Origin: CAVSUB01 sp963730995
GTDB taxonomy: Bacteria > Acidobacteriota > Vicinamibacteria > Vicinamibacterales > 2-12-FULL-66-21
NCBI GenBank assembly: GCA_963730995.1
Contig: CAVSUB010000002.1
Coordinates: 806,001 to 870,000 of the forward strand
Direction of reading: 5' to 3'
Length of the DNA stretch: 64,000 nt
Positions 18,612 through 27,413 of the stretch are shown in pieces. The notes beneath the pieces are model-generated. The model saw only the letters and a list, made by a program, of their open reading frames with translations. It made no database searches and was not told the DNA's origin. Positions within the stretch are counted from its first letter, which is position 1. Each line of letters starts with the position of its first letter. The position numbers were made by a program, and so were the translations under genes.

Positions 18612-20192
18612 ATGCTGACGTATTCTTACGATCGCTGCGGACACATGGCGGGTCGCTCGCTGAGCCCGATCGTCCCGCCGCAAATCCTTGGTCAACCCGC
18701 CATACAAATTGCGGCGCCCGCCGATATTGCCTCTTTTTCTGTCACTGTTGCTGATGCACGTGCAGTCACGTTTCAATGGAAGCTCAACGGCACTGACATA
18801 CCCGGGGCGACAGGTGACAGTCTGGTACTCACCAATGTCGCCGCCGACGACGAAGGACGATACTCAGTCGTGGTGACGAACCCTGTGGGAAGTGTGACGA
18901 GCGCGCCGGCGGGGCTCCTGCTGGACAGCGACCGCGACGGGCTGCCGGATAGCTGGGAGATCGCGCACTTCGGCAACACGACCAGCCAGCGCTGCGAGGG
19001 CGATCCGGACGGCGATGGGCTATCGAACCTCGACGAGTTCCTCGATGGCACCGATCCCAAGAGCAAAGGCTCCCTGCGTCCCCGGCTGACGGCTCTTGGC
19101 GGCGCTGGTGGGGCGGTGACGATCACACCGATGAAGCTGAGCTATGGACTGGGGGACACCGTCTCACTGACCGCGGTACCTGTCGAAGAGAGCACCTTTC
19201 TCGGATGGAGTGGAGACTTGAGCGGCCCGGCAAACCCGGCGTTGCTGACGATGGATAGAAGCCGAAGGGTGCGGGCTAGGTTCGCCTCCGCCGTGCGCAT
19301 CCCCCTGGGATTGATCGCCACTTGGCGTGGCGAGATGGACGCGGGTGATCTGATAGGTGGACATCATGGCACCTTCTTCGCCGGAACGGTCGCCACAGCG
19401 CCCAGAGTCACAGCGTCGGGGAAGGTCGGTGGAGCCTTCGATTTCGATGGCACCGTGCACGTGCGCATACCTGACTCCGCCGCGCTAAAGCCGGAGCGGT
19501 TTACCGCGGAGGGGTGGGTGTTTCCTGCCACGGAGGATATCCTCGCTCACTCAGTCGTCGCACGTGGAGCCTTCGGCAATACATGGGCTATGCGACTGAT
19601 CAATAACAGGGTGCAGTTCTGGTCGCACGGTGGGCACGGTCTTCAAGCGCCGACCGAGATCCCGCTGAATGAATGGACTCACCTGGCGGTAAGTTTTGAC
19701 GGCAAAGCCAAGCGGATCTTTGTCAACGGGTTGGAAGTGGCCTCGGCGGAGAAACCGGGTGGGCTCGTCTACGGCGCGGACGCGGTACCCGTTACCATCG
19801 GTTCGGTCGACGACGCTAGTGCGCTTTTCAACGGTCGGATCGATGAAGTAGCGATCTACGATCGGGCGCTGTCGGCTGACGAGCTGGCTGGCGTCTACAA
19901 TGCGGACTTTCTGGGGCGGAACTTCTCACAGCCCTACTTTACCTCGTCCTCTCGATTGCCCGATGGCGTTCGCGGAGCCAACTATGCGCGCCAGTTGACC
20001 ACGATCCTGGGCCGGCCCCCCATACGCTTCTCGCTGTCGGAAGGGGTGCTGCCGCCCGGTGTGACCCTTTCGCCGGTCGGCGTGGTTAGCGGGACCCCCA
20101 GCGCCACGGGAATTTTCGGCTTCACCCTGCGCGCCACCGAGGCGGCAGGAGGGTTCACCGAGCAACTGTGCGAGCTGCATGTTGTTTCCTGA
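18612..20192 (+). CDS. Ig-like / calcium-repeat / LamG surface protein, probably 5'-truncated
   Basis: 526 residues of extracellular modules in order: an RHS-like scrap YSYDRCGHMAGRS (1-20), an immunoglobulin I-set-like domain (ISQP-like ILGQPAIQ to VTNPVGSVTSAP, about 22-98), a thrombospondin-3-type calcium repeat (DSDRDGLPDSWE, DPDGDGLSNLDEF, about 101-150), a bacterial repeat (LGGAGGAVTITP to RRVRARF), a LamG/concanavalin-like domain (about 230-435, GGAFDFDGTVHVRIPDSAAL, EWTHLAVSFDGKAKRIFVNG) and a putative-Ig tail (LPPGVTLSPVGVVSGTPSAT). There is no signal peptide, so the 5' end of a larger secreted protein is missing or fused out of frame to the RHS gene upstream. Confidence 0.75.
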   Translation: MLTYSYDRCGHMAGRSLSPIVPPQILGQPAIQIAAPADIASFSVTVADARAVTFQWKLNGTDIPGATGDSLVLTNVAADDEGRYSVVVTNPVGSVTSAPAGLLLDSDRDGLPDSWEIAHFGNTTSQRCEGDPDGDGLSNLDEFLDGTDPKSKGSLRPRLTALGGAGGAVTITPMKLSYGLGDTVSLTAVPVEESTFLGWSGDLSGPANPALLTMDRSRRVRARFASAVRIPLGLIATWRGEMDAGDLIGGHHGTFFAGTVATAPRVTASGKVGGAFDFDGTVHVRIPDSAALKPERFTAEGWVFPATEDILAHSVVARGAFGNTWAMRLINNRVQFWSHGGHGLQAPTEIPLNEWTHLAVSFDGKAKRIFVNGLEVASAEKPGGLVYGADAVPVTIGSVDDASALFNGRIDEVAIYDRALSADELAGVYNADFLGRNFSQPYFTSSSRLPDGVRGANYARQLTTILGRPPIRFSLSEGVLPPGVTLSPVGVVSGTPSATGIFGFTLRATEAAGGFTEQLCELHVVS

Positions 20193-20507
20193 CTTCTGTT
20201 GTCGAATAGCTCGGCGCGAGGGCATCGCTGTCTGCTGAGAGGGCTGCGCCGCGTAAGCGTGACGCTCGCTCGGTGTTCCACGAGACCTCGATTCAGCAAA
20301 AATGTCGGCGGCCCTATCTGTAGCCTGCAGTCGAGAACGCAGTGAACAATGAGTGAACAATCGGCTCCCGAACAGGAGGGAACAGCAGGCACCACAGGAA
20401 AGCCGTGATCAATCAGACAACAACTTTCTGCCGAATACCGGGCATCAAGGGGGTCCTGTCCGAGCTACAGACACGAAGAACCCGCGAGCCCAGGCACCTG
20501 CATTAGC
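20193..20507. other. Right end of island I
   Basis: Holds paired GTGAACAAT repeats (20342-20350 and 20353-20361) and the conserved right-end segment (20458-20507) starting gtccgagctacagacacg, which abuts the 20508 att copy. No gene recognised. Confidence 0.7.
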
Positions 20508-20553
20508 CTACGAACCAGGAGGTCGCAGGTTCGAGTCCTGCAGGGCGCGCCAA
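20508..20553 (+). repeat. att copy between islands I and II (tRNA-Arg 3' end)
   Basis: 46 bases identical to the tRNA-Arg gene from the anticodon loop through the CCA end (12172-12217). There is no acceptor 5' half, so this is an attachment site and not a tRNA. Confidence 0.93.
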
Positions 20554-20803
20554 ATCAACAAGTTACAGTCGCCGATTTTCGTTCTCCGAACGGTTGTGAA
20601 CAATTCGTTCGCGAGAGCTCTGCGCATGCTGCATCCCTTGGCGCCGCGCCGCTCGAATCCGGCCCATTTTTCAGCGCGGGGCCGCGCGAACGCCGTTGAG
20701 CACCTGGTTCAGTTCCAAAGCGTCCTCCGTCAGCCACTCGGACATCCCCTTGGCTGACTGGAGTCCCCACATTGGCGGAAGGCGGTGGGCGAGCCCTCCG
20801 GCC
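20554..20803. other. Left end of island II with integrase debris
   Basis: A minus-strand remnant reads ANELFTTVRR near the att site, like the ELFTIVH end of the island I integrase. A second minus-strand tail (KGMSEWLTEDALELNQVLNG, about 20690-20770) ends in a stop and is cut upstream. No intact gene. Confidence 0.5.
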
Positions 20804-20831
20804 TTATGGACTCAAAAGAATTATCGATTGG
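20804..20831. promoter_or_regulatory. Operator copy 1, upstream of SelA-like gene
   Basis: Matches the five-copy motif TTATG-N8-AGAAGAATTAYTGATTGG with two mismatches in the 18-base right part. It lies 161 bp before the SelA-like start. Confidence 0.75.
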
Positions 20832-20991
20832 ATTTCGGGCGCCCCGCTGGCGATCCTCATACGCACAAACGTGTCAGCTGCGATGATGGTCGGGTCATCG
20901 CGACGTTGTCCCGGTCGTCGGCGCCTACGCGTCATAGCTGCCGGGGGTCCGTGTGACGCGACCGGGTGCGAGAGCCTTGGAGGACAGATTA

Positions 20992-22710
20992 ATGAAGAAC
21001 GATTACAGTGAGCGCGGCGCGTGGACACGGCGAGACGTCGTCAAGGTCGGGGGTCTCGCCACGGTGGCTGGCGTCATCGGACGAGCGTCTGAAGAGTCTG
21101 TTCTCGCGGCTGCTCCCATCGATCCGTCCTTCGACTTGTTCGGCCTCGAAGGGAAGGCCGCCTCAGAGCCCCTCGCGCTCGGCCAGCAGATCTACGAATC
21201 GATCGGCGTCTATCCTTTCATCAACGCCAAGAACACCAACACGATCATCGGCGCCTCGATCGCGCGTCCGGTCGTTCACAAGGCGATGGACGCCGCGGGT
21301 CTCCACAACGTTCAGCTGGACGAGCTCGCGATGGGGGTCGGACAGCGGCTGGCCGAGCTGACCGGGACCGAGTGGGGCATGGTCTCGGCGGGTTGTGCCG
21401 CGGGCCTGAAGCTCGTTACGCTCGGCATCCTGTCCGGCGGCGATCCCGAGCGTCTCATTCGGCTCCCGGACCTGACAGGGTTCGAAAAAACCGAGGTCAT
21501 CATTCCCAGATCGTCGCGATCCGTGTACGACCACGGCGTCCGGAACGCCGGCGTCAAGGTCATCATGGTCGACACCCTAGCGGAGCTCGAAAACGCCATC
21601 AATCCGCGCACGGCGATGATCTATCTGTCCGCCAATGCCCGCGCGCCGCTGACAGTGGAAGCCGTAGCGCAATTGGCCAAGCCAAGGAACATCCCCATTC
21701 TCGCGGATGCTGCCGGCCACTCGCTGACAGTTCCGAACGTCCATCTCGCGCAGGGTGCAACGGTCGTCGCGTACAGCGGAGGAAAAGTCCTCAAGGGACC
21801 CGCGTGCGCGGGCTTGTTGCTCGGGCCCAAGAGCATCCTCATGTCCGCATGGCAGGCGAGCGCCCACCATCATGGGCCCGGCCGTGACAACAAGGTCGGC
21901 AAGGAAGAGCACATCGGCATGTTGGCAGCGGTCGAGGCGTGGGTGACGATGGATCATGACGCCGAGATGAAGCGTTGGAACAACTGGCTCGAGAGCATCG
22001 CCAAGCGCGTGGCCGGCATCGAGAGTGTCAAGACCAACATCCGTCAGAATCCTCCGACGAAGATCGATCACGTCACGCCGTATCTGACGATCTCGTGGGA
22101 TCCTGCGAAGCTGAACATCACAGGCGACGACGCGGCCGAGGAGTTGGGCAGCGTGCGAACCAAGCCACGGATTGCGCTGCTCGCCGGGACCGGGGGGGAA
22201 CCGTCGTTGGCCGCGCCTGCGGGATCGGAAAGCGTCACGGTCGCCGCCTACATGATGCAGGAGGGTGACGCCCCCATCGTCGCGGATCGGATCTACGAGC
22301 TGCTGACGGCGAAGCGCCCCCCGATTCCCAAGGTCACTATGAAGCCTCCGTCGGCCAACATCGTGGGCCGCTGGATCGTCTCGATCGACTTCTACTGTAG
22401 CAAGAGCGAGCAGACGTTCTTCATCGAGAAGCAGGACGGCAACTGGCTGCGCGGCTCTCACAAGGGCGCGTTCGCCATGCGCGAAATGATCGGGTCGATC
22501 GAGGGGAATGAGGTGAAGTTCAAGAGCACCTATCGAGTCCCCGGCGACGCGATCACGTCGATTTTTTACGGCACGCTCTCGGGGGACACGATGTCAGGCA
22601 ACGTGGACATGGGCGAGTACCTGACCGCGAAATTTACGGCCAAACGGTACGCGTACCCGACGGGGCCCACGCCGATCGTCGTTCCCACCGGTCCGCCGCA
22701 GGCCAGCTGA
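20992..22710 (+). CDS. Tat-exported SelA-like PLP enzyme with C-terminal barrel domain
   Basis: 572 residues. A twin-arginine signal (WTRRDVVKVGGLATVAGVIG) precedes a fold-type-I PLP domain of the SelA-related family that includes D-glucosaminate-6-phosphate ammonia-lyase: GVYPFINAKNTNTIIGAS, TGTEWGMVSAGCAAGLKLVT, ILADAAGHSLTVPN and AYSGGKVLKGPACAGLLLG, where Lys265 of SGGK should hold PLP. About 110 extra C-terminal residues (NIVGRWIVSIDFYCSKSEQT to KFTAKRY) look like a small lipocalin-type beta-barrel. Likely reaction: ammonia elimination from a hydroxy-amino acid, giving an enamine (inference). ATG 20992 has GGAGG 9 bp upstream. The triple-RidA gene follows 34 bp later. It is not selenocysteine synthase: it is exported and truncated in tRNA-binding parts. 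Confidence 0.85.
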   Translation: MKNDYSERGAWTRRDVVKVGGLATVAGVIGRASEESVLAAAPIDPSFDLFGLEGKAASEPLALGQQIYESIGVYPFINAKNTNTIIGASIARPVVHKAMDAAGLHNVQLDELAMGVGQRLAELTGTEWGMVSAGCAAGLKLVTLGILSGGDPERLIRLPDLTGFEKTEVIIPRSSRSVYDHGVRNAGVKVIMVDTLAELENAINPRTAMIYLSANARAPLTVEAVAQLAKPRNIPILADAAGHSLTVPNVHLAQGATVVAYSGGKVLKGPACAGLLLGPKSILMSAWQASAHHHGPGRDNKVGKEEHIGMLAAVEAWVTMDHDAEMKRWNNWLESIAKRVAGIESVKTNIRQNPPTKIDHVTPYLTISWDPAKLNITGDDAAEELGSVRTKPRIALLAGTGGEPSLAAPAGSESVTVAAYMMQEGDAPIVADRIYELLTAKRPPIPKVTMKPPSANIVGRWIVSIDFYCSKSEQTFFIEKQDGNWLRGSHKGAFAMREMIGSIEGNEVKFKSTYRVPGDAITSIFYGTLSGDTMSGNVDMGEYLTAKFTAKRYAYPTGPTPIVVPTGPPQAS

Positions 22711-22744
22711 GTCCGGTCGCTCGGTCCTATACCGGGAGTGTGAT

Positions 22745-24010
22745 GTGAGGGACGATCGCCCGATCCGCAAGAAGTTCACGAAGGAGGCCTTCGCTGTCGG
22801 CACGGGCGTCATCCTGGGATTGGTCTGCCTGTCGCCGCTGCTCGGAGCATCACCGCCCACGGACGGCACTCTCAAGTACCATCGCCGGTTCATTTCTCCG
22901 CCCGGGCTCAAGGTGCGCGAGCCCTACACACCCGGCGTGCTGGCGGCGGACACGCTGTGGATCTCCGGGCAAATCGACAAGGATCCCAACACCGGCCGCC
23001 AACCCGAAGGCATCGCCGCGCAGACGCATCTCGCCATGGACAACATGGGCCAGGTGCTACGCGCCGCGGGGCTGGACTACGGGAATGTCGTGTCGTGTCA
23101 CGTTCAGCTCGCCGATATGGCACAGTTCGCGGCAATGAACGAGGTCTACGGAAGCTATTTTGGTCCCGACTACTACCCCGCGCGGACGACGCTCGAGGTT
23201 GGCAAGCTGCCGGACGGGGCGAACATCGAGGTGACCTGCATCGCGTACACCGACAAGAGCAAGATCGCCCCAGTCGTGCCGCCGGCCGGGTCGATCCCGT
23301 CTGCCGTGGGTCCGTACCGACCGGCGGTGTGGGCGGGCGACACGCTGTACGTGTCCGGCACCACCGGTCGCGATCCGAAGACCAACGAAGTCGACGCCAC
23401 GGTCGAAGGGCAGACCAGACAGGCAATGAACAACATCGGCCAGATTCTCAAGGCCGCGGGGCTTGAGCAGACCGACGCCGTGTTCACGAACGTCTACTAT
23501 CTCGATTCCGACGACCAGAGGAACCAGACCTACGCGAAGCTGAACTCCGTCTACAAAGATTTCTTCCCGCTCGGTCTGGCGCCGAGCCGCGCCAGCTTCT
23601 GCGTCTCGAAATTGCCGGGAACCAGCGTCGTGGAGTTGACGTACATCGCCAGCCGCGATCACAAGAACGGCGGTCGGGTGATCCCCGTCTACAACCGCCA
23701 GAACCAGACGTCGTCGAGAGGGGGTGTCCTCGCGGGGGACACCCTCTATACATCCGGCAGATCCGCGCCAGGTGAGACAACCGAGAAACAGTTGCGGGAC
23801 TCACTCGAAACGATCCGCGACATCCTCAAGCTAGCGGGCATGAACATGGAGCACGTTGTCGATGCCCACGTTTACCTGAAGGACATCGCCCAGGTGGACG
23901 TCATGAACGCTGTCTTCACGGAGTACTTCCCCACGAATCCGCCTGCCCGCACGATCGTGCAGGTCAACCTGGATCAGCTCATACAGGTCCAAGCCGTCGC
24001 GGTCAGGTAA
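22745..24010 (+). CDS. Exported triple RidA-domain protein
   Basis: 421 residues: an N-terminal signal or anchor (TGVILGLVCLSPLLGA, about 19-34) and three RidA/YjgF/UK114 domains in a row (about 45-175, 180-300 and 305-421). Each carries family blocks: AADTLWISGQIDKDP and MDNMGQVLRAAGLDYGNVVSCHVQL; WAGDTLYVSGTTGRDP and MNNIGQILKAAGL; LAGDTLYTSGRSAPGE and ILKLAGMNMEHVVDAHVYLKD. RidA proteins hydrolyse enamines and imines released by PLP enzymes. RidA normally works as a homotrimer, so three fused domains could form a trimer from one chain. Start is GTG 22745. It is co-transcribed with the SelA-like enzyme, its plausible imine source. Confidence 0.9.
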   Translation: MRDDRPIRKKFTKEAFAVGTGVILGLVCLSPLLGASPPTDGTLKYHRRFISPPGLKVREPYTPGVLAADTLWISGQIDKDPNTGRQPEGIAAQTHLAMDNMGQVLRAAGLDYGNVVSCHVQLADMAQFAAMNEVYGSYFGPDYYPARTTLEVGKLPDGANIEVTCIAYTDKSKIAPVVPPAGSIPSAVGPYRPAVWAGDTLYVSGTTGRDPKTNEVDATVEGQTRQAMNNIGQILKAAGLEQTDAVFTNVYYLDSDDQRNQTYAKLNSVYKDFFPLGLAPSRASFCVSKLPGTSVVELTYIASRDHKNGGRVIPVYNRQNQTSSRGGVLAGDTLYTSGRSAPGETTEKQLRDSLETIRDILKLAGMNMEHVVDAHVYLKDIAQVDVMNAVFTEYFPTNPPARTIVQVNLDQLIQVQAVAVR

Positions 24011-24125
24011 CCGTCCCGCCCCGGCCTCCGCCTTCGCATGGAGTGACGTTCGTGTGTCCCTGGCCGGCGCCGTGTCCGCGGCGCGACCCGCGATCCACGC
24101 CCGATCCGCCGCGCAGAAATTACCC

Positions 24126-24153
24126 GAATGTGCCAAGAACAATTATTGATTGG
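24126..24153. promoter_or_regulatory. Operator copy 2, upstream of TonB receptor 1
   Basis: The right part agaacaattattgattgg differs from the consensus at one base. It lies 65 bp before the receptor start. Confidence 0.8.
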
Positions 24154-24217
24154 ACTGACCCTCCGCGGTCGTTTACCGTCGCGGCACCTGATCTGCCTAG
24201 ACCGCGCGTGAAGGAGC

Positions 24218-27200
24218 TTGCTGATGCGTTCTCTGATTCTGTTCGTCACGGCGGTGCTCCTGACCTGCTCGCCGCCCAATCTTTTCGCTCAAGCCACTGC
24301 CGAGATCCGGGGCACGGTCCTGGATGACAGCGGTGGAGTGCTCCCAGGCGTGACGATCACGCTGACGAATCAGCAGACTGGCCGGCAAAGAACGACGGTG
24401 TCCGACACCGGCGGCCGCTTCAATTTTCCGAGCGTCCCGCTTGGCACATATCGCCTCAACGCCACGTTGGAGGGGTTCCGCGTGTTCGCCACGTCGGACG
24501 TGAAGCTCAGCGCGGAAGACATCCGACAGGTCAACGTCGTGATGTCTATCGGCGAGCTGGCCGAGACCGTCAACGTGACGGGCGCGGCCTCGGAGGTAAA
24601 AACGGTCGGCGGTCAGTTGAGCGCCGTCGTCGATGAGAAGCGGATTCAGGAGCTGCCATTGAACGGCCGGGATCCTCTGCAGCTGCAGCTGCTGTTGCCG
24701 GGCGTCGTCACGGGGACCGGGAGCAACCGGACGGCGCAGGAAGCGCCGATTGCGGTGCATGGCCTTCGCGGGATCGCCAACAACTACATGCTGGATGGCG
24801 GCGATAACAACGATCCGCTGATGGGCGTGGCGGCGATCGTCCCCAATCCCGACGGCCTCGAGGAGTTTACCGTCCAGACGAGCAACTTCAACGCAGAATT
24901 CGGGAGAAACATGGGCGCCGTGGTCAACGCGGTGACCAAATCAGGAACGAACACTTTCAAAGGAAGCGCGTACGAGTTCGTGCGCAACGACGCGTTCGAC
25001 GCGAGATCGTTTTTCTCCGCGCAGAAAACTGAGCTGAGTCGGAACCAGTTCGGGGCGACCTTCGGCGGACCGATCATCCACGATCGCACGTTCTTCTTCG
25101 CGTCCTACGGCGGCCTGCGCGAGTCCGCCGGCGTCACACACAACATCGTCGTCCCGACGGCAGCCGAGCGAACCGGTGATTTCTCGCTGTCGGTCCAGAA
25201 ACCCAAGGATCCGAACACCGGGGTGGTGTTTTCTGGCAACCAGATCCCGGCCGGTCGATTCGATCCGGCCGCGGTCAATCTGCTGAACATCTTCGTCCCA
25301 CTGCCCAACCAGGCAGCCGGCAAGTACGTCTTCAACGCCCCGACGCCGACGGACGGCGATCAGTTGATGCTGCGCGCCGACCACAATCTGACCTCGCGAC
25401 AGCGCGTCTATGGCCGCGTGTTCAAAGACACCAACGACGTCACCAACACGGGCGGTCTACCGCTGATCAGGAACTTCATCAACTATACGACCTGGAACGC
25501 GGCGGTGAATCACACCTACCTGTTCAGCACCAAGCTCGTGAACTCGGTGCAATTCACGTTCGCGGAATCAAACTTCCAGGTCGGCGGGCTTCCGCTGGAG
25601 GGGCCCGCGGCCGGCGTCACGGCGCAGAGTCTCGGGATCAAAATCAATCGGGGCGGCTTTCTTCCCGACGGGAGCGATCCGCCACATCTCTTTCCCGACG
25701 CGAACGTCACCGGATATTTCAGCGGCGGCCAGGAAGCCGATCAGCCGCGGCTCCGACGGACGTTCCAGTACAAAGAGGACCTGAGCTATTCGCACAACAG
25801 CCACGTCATGAAGTTCGGAGGTCAGTACGTCCGAACCGTGGGTTTGCGCATCCAGGACGCCGCCGTCGACGGCAATTGGACGTTCAACGGCCAGTTCACG
25901 GGCAACGCGTATGCCGATTTTCTGCTGGGTCGCGCGAGCGCAATGACGCAGGGCAGTGTGAGAGAGAACGACGGGCGCACGCAGAGCTTTTCCCTCTACG
26001 CGCAGGACGATTGGCAGGTCCGGCCGAAGCTCACGCTGTCGCTCGGGCTGCGGTGGGATCCGTTCTTCGCATTCTGGGATCAGGATCAGCCACAGCCGGT
26101 GTTCCGCGCCGGCGAGCAATCGACCCTGTTTCCGAGCGCGCCGCTGGGGCTGCTCTATGCCGGAGACGCCGGCGTCCCGAGAGGCGGCCATCCGACGCTG
26201 TGGAACAACTACGCGCCGCGCGTGGCCCTCGCGTGGAGCATCAATTCCAAGACGAGCGCTCGAGTGGGGTACGGCATCTTCTACGATTCGTCCAGGGACT
26301 TCCAGGGCCCGTCGAGCCTGACGTTCACGCCGCCGTACTCGGTGACGAACCAGGTTACGCTCGTGCAATACAGTGATCCGTACGCGACGCTGCCGAATCC
26401 GTTCCCGTATCGGCCGCCACAGTCGCAGGCAGAGCGCGACGCGTACAAGTTCTTCCTACCGGTGCGCGTCGTTTCCGTGGCCGACAACCAAGGCGGCGGA
26501 CACAGCCAGCAGTGGAACCTCAGTGTCGAGCGTCAGCTCCCGGCGCAGATCGTGTTCAGCGTGGCGTACGTGGGCTCGATGGGCGCAGACATGCCGTTGA
26601 GCCGCGAGATCAATCCTGCCATCTATCATCCAGGCGCGACGTTGAACGATCGGCAGGCGAACCGTATCTACCCACAGTTCGCGTCGATCAATCAGCAGGA
26701 CCCAGTGGGCAAATCCCGCTACAACGGACTCGAGCTCAACGCGAACAAGCGATTTAGCCACGGCTTCACCATCGTCATGAACTACACCCTCGCGCGTGGG
26801 CTCGACAATACGAGCGGCGATTCGTTCGGCGGACAGGATCCGCTGCACGTCGACAACGAATGGGGGCTCGCCGATACCAACGTCACGCATCGGATGGTCA
26901 CGTCGTTCCTGTGGCAACTGCCCTCACCGTCAAACCCGATCGCGAAGGTGATTCTGGGCGGATGGCAATTCAACGGGATCGTCACCCTCCGCAGCGGCAC
27001 GCCGTTTTCCGTGTCGAGCGGGCGCGACACGCAGCTGTCCTTCCAGACCGCGCGTGCCAACCTCGTGGGGGATCCCAACTTGTCGAGCAGCCGAGCCAGG
27101 GGCGAGATGATCGCGATGTACTTCAACCCCGCGGCCTTCGCGACGCCGGCGACGGGTGCCATCGGAGACTCCGCGAGGAATCTCATGATCGGCCCCGGGT

Positions 27201-27400
27201 ACAAGAACGCCGACCTGTCGCTGTTCAAGAGCTTCAAGACCCACGGTCTCCAACTGCAGTTCAGAGCCGAGGCATTTAACACCTTCAACTTCGTGAATCT
27301 GAATAACCCGGTCGCCAACATCAGTTCGGCGACCGTCGGGCAGATTCAAGCTTCCGGTCCGCCACGAATCCTGCAGTTCGGCTTGAGACTGACGTTCTGA
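24218..27400 (+). CDS. TonB-dependent receptor 1, Oar-like with carboxypeptidase regulatory-like domain
   Basis: 1060 residues. Signal peptide (LILFVTAVLLTCSPPNLFA), then a carboxypeptidase-regulatory-like beta-sandwich (AEIRGTVLDDSGGVLPGVTI, RFNFPSVPLGTYRLNATLEG, about 28-105), a plug domain (RIQELPLNGRDPLQLQLLLP, LDGGDNNDPLMGVAAIVPNP, about 120-230) and a long outer-membrane barrel ending in the typical terminal Phe (LRLTF). It has the Oar-like architecture common in Acidobacteriota. It should import a ligand across the outer membrane; none can be inferred from sequence. Preceded by operator copy 2 and followed 13 bp later by the amidohydrolase gene. Confidence 0.92.
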   Translation: MLMRSLILFVTAVLLTCSPPNLFAQATAEIRGTVLDDSGGVLPGVTITLTNQQTGRQRTTVSDTGGRFNFPSVPLGTYRLNATLEGFRVFATSDVKLSAEDIRQVNVVMSIGELAETVNVTGAASEVKTVGGQLSAVVDEKRIQELPLNGRDPLQLQLLLPGVVTGTGSNRTAQEAPIAVHGLRGIANNYMLDGGDNNDPLMGVAAIVPNPDGLEEFTVQTSNFNAEFGRNMGAVVNAVTKSGTNTFKGSAYEFVRNDAFDARSFFSAQKTELSRNQFGATFGGPIIHDRTFFFASYGGLRESAGVTHNIVVPTAAERTGDFSLSVQKPKDPNTGVVFSGNQIPAGRFDPAAVNLLNIFVPLPNQAAGKYVFNAPTPTDGDQLMLRADHNLTSRQRVYGRVFKDTNDVTNTGGLPLIRNFINYTTWNAAVNHTYLFSTKLVNSVQFTFAESNFQVGGLPLEGPAAGVTAQSLGIKINRGGFLPDGSDPPHLFPDANVTGYFSGGQEADQPRLRRTFQYKEDLSYSHNSHVMKFGGQYVRTVGLRIQDAAVDGNWTFNGQFTGNAYADFLLGRASAMTQGSVRENDGRTQSFSLYAQDDWQVRPKLTLSLGLRWDPFFAFWDQDQPQPVFRAGEQSTLFPSAPLGLLYAGDAGVPRGGHPTLWNNYAPRVALAWSINSKTSARVGYGIFYDSSRDFQGPSSLTFTPPYSVTNQVTLVQYSDPYATLPNPFPYRPPQSQAERDAYKFFLPVRVVSVADNQGGGHSQQWNLSVERQLPAQIVFSVAYVGSMGADMPLSREINPAIYHPGATLNDRQANRIYPQFASINQQDPVGKSRYNGLELNANKRFSHGFTIVMNYTLARGLDNTSGDSFGGQDPLHVDNEWGLADTNVTHRMVTSFLWQLPSPSNPIAKVILGGWQFNGIVTLRSGTPFSVSSGRDTQLSFQTARANLVGDPNLSSSRARGEMIAMYFNPAAFATPATGAIGDSARNLMIGPGYKNADLSLFKSFKTHGLQLQFRAEAFNTFNFVNLNNPVANISSATVGQIQASGPPRILQFGLRLTF

Positions 27401-27413
27401 CGAGGGTCGCCTT

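Larger units (their letters stand above)
12218..20553. mobile_element. Island I at tRNA-Arg (RHS/surface protein cargo)
   Basis: Bounded on the left by the tRNA 3' end and on the right by a 46-bp copy of it (20508-20553). An integrase C-terminal remnant lies just inside the left end, pointing toward the tRNA. The right end carries a conserved segment (20458-20507) also found at the right end of island II. Cargo is a decayed RHS giant gene and an Ig/LamG protein. With no intact integrase the island is probably immobile. Confidence 0.8.

Noticed and set aside
20508..20553. Second tRNA-Arg gene (also 40713 and 56931)
   Set aside because: Only the 3' half is present; there is no acceptor 5' strand or D arm. 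These are attachment sites.
20992..22710. SelA-like protein as the selenocysteine synthase needed for the selenoprotein at 8791
   Set aside because: It carries a Tat signal and a C-terminal barrel and lies in a catabolic island; SelA is cytoplasmic. The two are unrelated.
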